DNA of 64,000 nucleotides from Brachyspira hyodysenteriae ATCC 27164 (GTDB lineage Bacteria; Spirochaetota; Brachyspiria; Brachyspirales; Brachyspiraceae): NCBI RefSeq assembly GCF_001676785.2, contig NZ_CP015910.2, positions 1,116,001 to 1,180,000 of the forward strand, read 5' to 3'. Shown piece by piece: positions 58,638 to 64,000 of this stretch (position 1 is its first letter; each line of letters starts with the position of its first letter). The notes under the pieces were generated by a model. It saw only the letters and a program-made list of their open reading frames with translations, ran no database searches and was not told where the DNA came from. The position numbers and the translations under genes were made by a program.

Positions 58638-58712
58638 GTATTGTTAAATTAATACAATTTTTCATAAACCTCCTTATCACCCTGATGTCTTTATCCAGGG
58701 TGATACTTTTTT
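58638..58712 (+). ncRNA. Candidate small RNA with anti-Shine-Dalgarno motif
   Basis: About 75 nt between a good promoter and a strong terminator, with no ORF. It folds as a small AT-rich hairpin (ATTGT/ACAAT), a single-stranded stretch containing ACCTCCTTA (58668-58676), and a terminator with a perfect 10-bp stem (58675-58684 with 58696-58705) followed by CTTTTTT. ACCTCCTT is the anti-Shine-Dalgarno tail of 16S rRNA, so the RNA could pair with ribosome binding sites. It could alternatively be only the dnaA terminator with a chance promoter. Confidence 0.5.
58675..58712 (+). terminator. Terminator of the small RNA (and of dnaA)
   Basis: Perfect 10-bp stem TATCACCCTG/CAGGGTGATA, 11-nt loop, T run. 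Confidence 0.85.
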
Positions 58713-58765
58713 AACCCCAATTTTTATTGTTCAATATTATCATCATTATACTTTTATTATATTTA

Positions 58766-58819
58766 TATGTATAAAAATAATACATAACTTAATATTTTTT
58801 ATGTATAAAAATAATACAT
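58766..58819 (+). repeat. Pair of 20-bp direct repeats, candidate activator sites
   Basis: TATGTATAAAAATAATACAT occurs at 58766-58785 and 58800-58819, identical, 34 bp apart centre to centre (about three helical turns). Each copy is itself a dyad (ATGTAT/ATACAT). They lie about 220-260 bp before the grpE transcription start predicted from the sigma-54-like site. The rest of the 58720-59092 gap is AT-rich without ORFs. Confidence 0.5.
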
Positions 58820-59010
58820 TTTACATTATGCATCTATATATTCTATTATAATTAAAAATTACATATATATTTTAATATGTTTTTGTATTATACTAAATGG
58901 TATATTATAGTATATTGGCATATTATAATTAGTTTTGATTATTGATATGTTTTATATGTAGTGTATTAGTATGTTTTTTTTATGAAATATATTTTTATAA
59001 CTTTATATAT

Positions 59011-59025
59011 TGGCACATTTATTGC
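59011..59025 (+). promoter_or_regulatory. Sigma-54 type promoter of grpE-dnaK
   Basis: TGGCAC (59011-59016), 5 bp, TTGC (59022-59025): an exact match to the RpoN -24/-12 consensus with GG-N10-GC spacing. A TATAAT overlaps its downstream edge (59027-59032), but a proper -35 for it is missing. Confidence 0.55.
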
Positions 59026-59092
59026 ATATAATAGTAGTATAAAGTTGAGAATATTAAAAGTCATAAAATAACAGTTAATTAAAGGAGAATAA

Positions 59093-59695
59093 ATGGAAGA
59101 GGAAATAAAAGAAACAAGTGAAGATAAAGAGGAAGAAAATACAGAGGCAGAGGCTGTTGAAAATAATGAGAAATCAGAAGAGAATGCTGGAAATGTTGAG
59201 GAAGATGAAATAACTGCTTTGAAAAAAAGAATAGAAGAATTAGAAAATGAATCTGCTGATATGAAAAATAAATATATGTACGCTATGGCAGAGGCAGAAA
59301 ATATAAGAAAAAGAACTGCTAAAGAAAAAGCTGACAGCATAAAAAGAGCAAATAAAGGTTTATTATTATCTCTTTTAACTTTTATGGATAATTTTGAAAG
59401 AGCATTAAAAGCAGGAGAGCAGGATTCTAATGTTCAAGGCAGTGAATATTATAAAGGAATAGAATTAATACATAAACAGTTTATAGACTTTATGCATGAC
59501 AACGGAGTTTCTGAAATAGAATCTTTAGGTGAGGAATTTGATCCTAATGTACATGAAGCATTGACTATGATAGAAGTTCCGGATATAGACAAAGAAAAGG
59601 TTGTTGAGGTTTATGCTAAAGGTTATAAATTGAATGATGAACTTTTGAGAACAGCTAAAGTGGTAGTTGGAAAGCCGGCTGCTGCTAAAGAATAA
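59093..59695 (+). CDS. grpE: Nucleotide exchange factor GrpE
   Basis: 200 aa. Acidic disordered N-terminus (about 55 residues, mostly Glu), a long coiled coil (KKRIEELENESADMKNKYMY) and AEAENIRKRTAKEKAD. The beta domain has GVSEIESLGEEFDPNVHEAL and VVEVYAKGYKLNDELLRTAKVVVGK. It releases ADP from DnaK. AAAGGAG before the ATG. First gene of grpE-small ORF-dnaK; dnaJ and hrcA are not adjacent and no CIRCE is visible. Confidence 0.96.
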   Translation: MEEEIKETSEDKEEENTEAEAVENNEKSEENAGNVEEDEITALKKRIEELENESADMKNKYMYAMAEAENIRKRTAKEKADSIKRANKGLLLSLLTFMDNFERALKAGEQDSNVQGSEYYKGIELIHKQFIDFMHDNGVSEIESLGEEFDPNVHEALTMIEVPDIDKEKVVEVYAKGYKLNDELLRTAKVVVGKPAAAKE

Positions 59696-59716
59696 ATAAA
59701 TTAATTAGGAGATTTT

Positions 59717-59926
59717 ATGGCACATATTCAACTTTTTAGAGCTTATTACGAGCCGAAAGCAGACAAAAAAGAAAACATACAGCATATAAACAGAGTTCTT
59801 CAGGATTTAAGTGATGCTATAAACAATCATATTAAAGACAAAGAAGTAATCAATGTTGACCTTACTACTTCACATTTAGGTAATGGTCATACTGAATATG
59901 TTGTTAGTGTTCTGACGAAGGACTAA
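59717..59926 (+). CDS. Small conserved-looking ORF between grpE and dnaK
   Basis: 69 aa, ATG with AGGAG upstream (TTAGGAGATTTTATG), 21 bp after grpE and 92 bp before dnaK, all on one strand. No TM or signal. Sequence AHIQLFRAYYEPKADKKENI, a helical middle, then a strand-like VINVDLTTSHLGNGHTEYVV. No family recognised. Its good ribosome binding site and operon position argue that it is real and linked to the DnaK machinery. Confidence 0.65.
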   Translation: MAHIQLFRAYYEPKADKKENIQHINRVLQDLSDAINNHIKDKEVINVDLTTSHLGNGHTEYVVSVLTKD

Positions 59927-60018
59927 TAACAAATAATATATAAACAATTTTAAGATATATTAATATTAATTTTAATATTAAAAGATTTAGTAATATTTGA
60001 ACAAAGGAGAAATTTATT

Positions 60019-61941
60019 ATGAGTAAAATAATTGGAATAGATTTAGGAACAACAAATTCATGTGTATCAGTAATGGAAGGCGGTAAGCCTGTAGTAATAA
60101 CAAATGCTGAAGGAAACAGAACAACTCCTTCTGTAGTAGCATTTACAAATAAAGGCGAGGTATTAGTAGGACAGCCTGCTAAAAACCAAATGGTAACTAA
60201 CCCAGAAAATACAATATTCTCTATTAAAAGATTTATGGGTAACACTTATGCTGAAGTAACAGAAGAACGTTCAAGAATGCCTTATACAGTTATAGAAGAA
60301 GGCGGAAAAGTAAAAATTAAAACTTTAGAAGGAAACTTCACTCCTCAGGAAATAAGTGCAAGAATACTTCAAAAGATGAAACAAACAGCAGAAGAATATC
60401 TAGGCGAAACAGTAACAGATGCAATCATTACAGTACCTGCATACTTCAATGACAGCCAAAGACAATCTACTAAAGATGCTGGCCGTATTGCTGGACTTAA
60501 TGTATTAAGAATAATAAACGAGCCTACTGCTGCAGCTTTAGCTTATGGTATGGAGAAAAAGAAAGATGAGAAAATCGCAGTTTATGACTTGGGCGGCGGT
60601 ACTTTCGATATATCTATACTTGAATTAGCTGATGGTGTATTTGAAGTAAAAAGTACAAACGGTGATACTCACTTGGGCGGTGATGACTTCGACCAAGCTA
60701 TAATTGACTGGTTAATAGATGAGTTTAAGAAAGATACAGGCGTTGACTTGAATAATGATAAAATGGCTTTACAGAGATTAAAAGAAGCTGCTGAAAAAGC
60801 TAAGAAAGAAGTTTCAAGTTCATTACAAACTGATATTAACTTGCCATACTTGACAGCAGATGCTTCAGGTCCTAAACACTTGAATGTATCTTTATCAAGA
60901 GCAAAATTTGAGGACTTAGTAAGAGATTTAGTAGAAAAAACTCGTATCCCATGTGAAAAAGCATTGAAAGATGCAGGACTTTCTACTAGCGATATAGATG
61001 AAGTTATACTTGTTGGAGGTTCTACAAGAGTACCTTTAGTACAGGAAACAGTTAAAAACATATTTGGAAAAGAGCCAAATAAAAGCGTAAACCCAGACGA
61101 AGCAGTAGCAATGGGTGCTGCAGTACAAGGCGGTATCATTAAAGGTGATGTTAAAGATGTTCTTCTTCTTGACGTTACTCCGCTTTCACTTGGTATTGAA
61201 ACAGAAGGTTCAGTAATGACTGTTTTAATCAACAGAAACACTACTATACCTACAAACAAAAAACAAGTATTCTCTACAGCAGCAGACAATCAATCATCTG
61301 TAACTATCAGAGTATTACAAGGTGAAAGAAAAATGGCTAATGACAACAGAGAGCTTGGAAGATTTGACTTGGTAGGAATACCTCCTGCACCAAGAGGCGT
61401 ACCACAAATCGAAGTTTCATTCGATATTGATGCTAACGGTATCGTACATGTTACAGCTAAAGATCTAGGTACTGGTAAAGAGCAGAAAATAACAATAGCT
61501 TCTTCAAGCGGACTTAGCGAAGATGAAATAAACAAAATGGTTCAGGACGCTGAAAAACATGCTGAAGAAGATAAGAAGAAAAAAGAGGAAGTTGAAGCTA
61601 AAAACAATGCTGACCATATGATTTATCAGACAGAAAAATTATTGAAAGAAAACGGCGATAAATTACAGCCATCAGATAAGTCTGAAATTGAATCAAAAAT
61701 GAGTGCATTAAAATCAGCAGTAGATTCTAATAATACAGACAGTATTAAAAGAGCTACAGACGATTTACAAGCAGCATGGAGCAAAGCTTCAGAGGCACTT
61801 TATAAACAAGCAGGAGCTCAGCAGCAAGCACAGCCTGATGCTGGACAACAACAAGCACAGCAAAATAACAGCCAAGATTCAGGCAGAAAAGATGACGGTG
61901 TAGTTGATGCTGATTATGAAGTTGTTGATGACAATAAATAA
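60019..61941 (+). CDS. dnaK: Chaperone DnaK (Hsp70)
   Basis: 640 aa. ATPase domain: [17 protein letters not shown], then [13 protein letters not shown] and [11 protein letters not shown]; linker [14 protein letters not shown]; substrate-binding domain and helical lid; Gln-rich tail ending [11 protein letters not shown] (the EEVD-like end of bacterial DnaK). AAAGGAG precedes the ATG. Works with GrpE (upstream) and a DnaJ encoded elsewhere. A hairpin terminator follows. Confidence 0.98.
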   Translation: MSKIIGIDLGTTNSCVSVMEGGKPVVITNAEGNRTTPSVVAFTNKGEVLVGQPAKNQMVTNPENTIFSIKRFMGNTYAEVTEERSRMPYTVIEEGGKVKIKTLEGNFTPQEISARILQKMKQTAEEYLGETVTDAIITVPAYFNDSQRQSTKDAGRIAGLNVLRIINEPTAAALAYGMEKKKDEKIAVYDLGGGTFDISILELADGVFEVKSTNGDTHLGGDDFDQAIIDWLIDEFKKDTGVDLNNDKMALQRLKEAAEKAKKEVSSSLQTDINLPYLTADASGPKHLNVSLSRAKFEDLVRDLVEKTRIPCEKALKDAGLSTSDIDEVILVGGSTRVPLVQETVKNIFGKEPNKSVNPDEAVAMGAAVQGGIIKGDVKDVLLLDVTPLSLGIETEGSVMTVLINRNTTIPTNKKQVFSTAADNQSSVTIRVLQGERKMANDNRELGRFDLVGIPPAPRGVPQIEVSFDIDANGIVHVTAKDLGTGKEQKITIASSSGLSEDEINKMVQDAEKHAEEDKKKKEEVEAKNNADHMIYQTEKLLKENGDKLQPSDKSEIESKMSALKSAVDSNNTDSIKRATDDLQAAWSKASEALYKQAGAQQQAQPDAGQQQAQQNNSQDSGRKDDGVVDADYEVVDDNK

Positions 61942-61982
61942 TAAAATAGATAAAAAGTAAAAGTTGAATATATAAAGTCTAA

Positions 61983-62038
61983 TGGGCGGTTGGAAGTTAA
62001 TTTTTAATGTTTGATTTTCAGCCGCCTATATTTTTAAT
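61983..62038 (+). terminator. Terminator of the grpE-dnaK operon
   Basis: Stem GGCGGTTG/CAGCCGCC (one G-T pair, 61985-61992 with 62019-62026) extended by A-T pairs, about 20-nt AT-rich loop, T-rich tail. Notably G+C-rich for this genome. Confidence 0.65.
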
Positions 62039-62044
62039 ATTTAT

Positions 62045-62746
62045 ATGGAATTATTAATGAAAAGAAATATAGAATTAGTAAAAGCATCCAGACTCGGAGA
62101 TTTAGAGAAAGTAAAAAATATATTAGAAACAACAGAAGAGTTTGAACATAATGAACTTAATATAGCGTTAGAATATGCATTATTAAAAGGTCATAGAGAT
62201 ATAGTAAAAGAGCTTGTTATAGCTGGTGCTTCTAATACAGAAACTAAATTAAGATTAAATTATAATAATGTTTCATTTTATTATATCGTAAACGTAAATT
62301 ATGTAGAATGCATATATGAATTAATGCTAATTTATTATTCTTATATTGGAGATTTTGAAATGGCTGAGCTATTAATAGACTCAGGAGTTAATGATTTAAA
62401 TAGAGCTTTGATGTCTGCTTCTGAAAAAGGGCATTTAGAGATAGTAAAACTTTTAATAGACTCAGGAGCTAATGATTTAAATGGAGCTTTGATGTCTGCT
62501 TCTGAAAATGGGCATTTGGAAGTAGTAAAATATTTATTAGACTCAGGGGCTGATGTAAATGCTAAATATAATGATACCTGGCATAGTAAAACAGCTTTGA
62601 TGTTTGCTTCAGAAAAAGGACATTTGGAAGTAGTAAAATATTTAATAGATAAAGGAGCTGATGATTTAAATATTGCTTTGACGTCTGCTGCAAAAAATGG
62701 GCATTCAGAAGTAGCCGAATTTTTAAAATCAAAAGGGGCTAAATAA
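62045..62746 (+). CDS. Ankyrin-repeat protein
   Basis: 233 aa, no signal peptide. About five to six repeats. Two are of a short 27-residue form (GANDLNGALMSASENGHLEV) and one of about 36 residues (with GADVNAKYNDTWHSKTALM). The middle (about 75-105) is degenerate. It starts 103 bp after dnaK, just past its terminator, with no clear ribosome binding site. The repeats resemble those of the next gene, so the two are paralogues. Confidence 0.82.
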   Translation: MELLMKRNIELVKASRLGDLEKVKNILETTEEFEHNELNIALEYALLKGHRDIVKELVIAGASNTETKLRLNYNNVSFYYIVNVNYVECIYELMLIYYSYIGDFEMAELLIDSGVNDLNRALMSASEKGHLEIVKLLIDSGANDLNGALMSASENGHLEVVKYLLDSGADVNAKYNDTWHSKTALMFASEKGHLEVVKYLIDKGADDLNIALTSAAKNGHSEVAEFLKSKGAK

Positions 62747-62984
62747 TAAAATATATTTAAAATTTTTGTTCTTTGACAATTTAATATAATTGTATTTTTT
62801 ATTTTATTAACTGTAACAATTTTATTAGATCCATATTTTACGATAAAATAATTGAAATTATTTTAATATTTCTTTTTTATGTGTAAAAAATCATGTAAAA
62901 ATGAAAAAATAATTTTACAAACTTAAAGATTTTGATATTTACTATACATAAAAAATAGTAAAATTTATAGGAGTATTAAGTACA

Positions 62985-64000
62985 ATGGAATTATTAGAAG
63001 CTGTAAAAAATAATGATTTAGAAAAAGTGAAATCTTTAATAGAAAATGGTGCTAATATAAATACCAAAGATACAGCCGGAGAAACTGTTTTGACTATTGC
63101 TGCTAAAGGCGGAAATTTGGAAATGGTAAAATATTTGATATATGAAGGATCAAATGATTTAAATAATGCTTTAACTTATGCAGCAGAAAACGGACATTTA
63201 GAAGTTGTAAAATATTTAGTTGATAAAGGTGCTAATGTAAATGTGAAAAGCGGTTTTTATACTGTTTTGAGTTCTGCTTCAATCGGAGGACATTTGGAAG
63301 TAGTAGAATACTTGCTTGATAAAGGTGCTAATGATTTAAATAGTGCTTTAACTTATGCTGCAGATAATGGGCATTTAGAAGTTGTAAAATATTTAATAGA
63401 AAGAGGCTCTAATTATTTAAATTGTGCTTTAGGTAGTGCTTCAGAAAGCGGACATTTAGAAATAGTAAAATATTTGCTTGATAAAGGCGCCGATATAAAT
63501 GCAAAATGCGGATTTAATACTGCTTTGAGTTCTGCTTCAGACGGAGGACATTTAGAAATAGTAAAATATTTGATAGATAAAGGTGCTGATGTAAATGCAA
63601 AATGCGGATTTGATACTGCTTTAGGATATGCTTCAGATGGCGGATATTTAGAAATAGTAAAATATTTGATAGATAAAGGTGCCAGTGATTTAAATTGGGC
63701 TTTGAGTTATGCTTCAGAGAGCGGACACCTAGAGGTAGTAAGATATTTAATAGATAAGGGTGTAAATATAAATGCCAAAGATGATTTTACTAGAACAGCT
63801 TTAAGTTATGCTTCAGAAAAAGGACATTTAGAAATAGTAAAATTACTTATAGATTCAGGAGCAAATATAAATGATGAAGACGGATTTCATGGAACAGCTT
63901 TAAGTTTTGCTGCTGGAGGCGGACATTTAGAAATAGTAAAATATTTGATAGATAAAGGTGCTAATGATTTAAATAATGCTTTAATGACAGCTTCAAGCAG
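62985..64000 (+). CDS. Long ankyrin-repeat protein, 5' part (runs off the window)
   Basis: ATG 62985 with AGGAG at 62969-62973; the frame is open for 338 codons to the window end with no stop, so the gene is longer. It starts MELLEAVKNNDLEKVKSLIE without a signal peptide. About eleven ankyrin helical pairs are visible (GHLEVVKYLxDKGA). Repeats come in 27-residue (GANDLNSALTYAADN) and 32-residue (GADINAKCGFNTALSSASDG) forms. Adjacent units are very similar in DNA, suggesting recent expansion. Probably a cytosolic or non-classically delivered binding protein; target unknown. Confidence 0.88.
   Translation, partial: MELLEAVKNNDLEKVKSLIENGANINTKDTAGETVLTIAAKGGNLEMVKYLIYEGSNDLNNALTYAAENGHLEVVKYLVDKGANVNVKSGFYTVLSSASIGGHLEVVEYLLDKGANDLNSALTYAADNGHLEVVKYLIERGSNYLNCALGSASESGHLEIVKYLLDKGADINAKCGFNTALSSASDGGHLEIVKYLIDKGADVNAKCGFDTALGYASDGGYLEIVKYLIDKGASDLNWALSYASESGHLEVVRYLIDKGVNINAKDDFTRTALSYASEKGHLEIVKLLIDSGANINDEDGFHGTALSFAAGGGHLEIVKYLIDKGANDLNNALMTASS

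Noticed and set aside
58577-59092. oriC next to dnaA
   Set aside because: No cluster of TTATCCACA-like boxes; only one partial match inside a terminator loop. dnaN is not adjacent and the AT-richness is ordinary here.
60669-61289. 206-codon minus-strand ORF inside dnaK
   Set aside because: Antisense shadow of a highly conserved gene; no ribosome binding site or family match.
62985-64000. Regular DNA repeats at the window end that could look like a CRISPR or satellite array
   Set aside because: The repeats are longer than CRISPR units, vary in length by whole codons and stay in one open frame encoding ankyrin units.

Overview
The window looks like chromosomal DNA of a spirochaete, most probably Brachyspira. 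The reasons are very low G+C (well under 30% by eye), A/T-ending codons throughout, tRNA genes without an encoded CCA end, many large methyl-accepting chemotaxis proteins, and abundant ankyrin-repeat proteins. The genus is an inference from these traits and from the protein sequences; no search was run. I see no rRNA, prophage, insertion sequence or CRISPR array.

Layout. 1-2.8 kb: end of a Fic-family gene, an operon-like set of initiator tRNA-Met, elongator tRNA-Met and rpsU, then groL alone. 2.8-7.3 kb (mostly minus strand): a chemoreceptor, a long YihY/BrkB membrane protein, tRNA-Leu(TAG), a small zinc-ribbon membrane protein and a small lipoprotein. 7.4-14.2 kb: thyA-folA, a TPR protein, and a LolCE-type permease, LolD and MsbA-like exporter cluster. 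14.2-15.5 kb (minus): ExbD and a CAP-domain exported protein. 16-25 kb: ackA, an OppA-type lipoprotein, a DUF2147 protein, an M29 aminopeptidase, two tandem GNAT acetyltransferases, pyrH, floA and ahpC. 25-33.5 kb: fabD, a CDF cation exporter, a PhzF-like protein, murD, an ABC-F ATPase, and an amidohydrolase-fold protein that has lost its metal ligands. 33.7-35.9 kb (minus): frr-uppS-cdsA. 36.4-41.4 kb: manA, mlaF-like, mlaD-like, an inositol-phosphatase-family gene and a solitary atpD. 41.5-48.6 kb: two nearly duplicate chemoreceptors and an OmpA-family protein. 49-58.6 kb: an Obg GTPase fused to a radical SAM domain, two exported ankyrin proteins, an HD protein, pncA, ogt, an acetyltransferase, small zinc-binding proteins, a YkvA protein and dnaA. 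59-64 kb: grpE, a small unknown ORF, dnaK and two more ankyrin-repeat genes, the last running off the window.

Non-coding features stand out against the AT-rich background. Two copies of a structured intergenic element (about 21.8-22.2 kb and 48.7-49.1 kb) end in an identical 33-bp segment holding a TTGACA-17-TATATA promoter that points at pyrH and at obg. The first copy also holds a 54-bp palindrome in which both strands read as promoters sharing one -10. Between dnaA and grpE there is a candidate small RNA with an anti-Shine-Dalgarno stretch, a pair of 20-bp direct repeats, and a perfect sigma-54 type sequence (TGGCAC-N5-TTGC) upstream of the grpE-dnaK operon. Three decayed genes are visible: a DUF523 relic, an ORF with two in-frame TAG codons, and an ORF interrupted by TAA.

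Functionally the window mixes housekeeping modules: translation initiation and recycling, chaperones, nucleotide synthesis, envelope lipid, lipoprotein and peptidoglycan synthesis, and replication initiation. It also carries the sensory and ankyrin-repeat families typical of host-associated spirochaetes.
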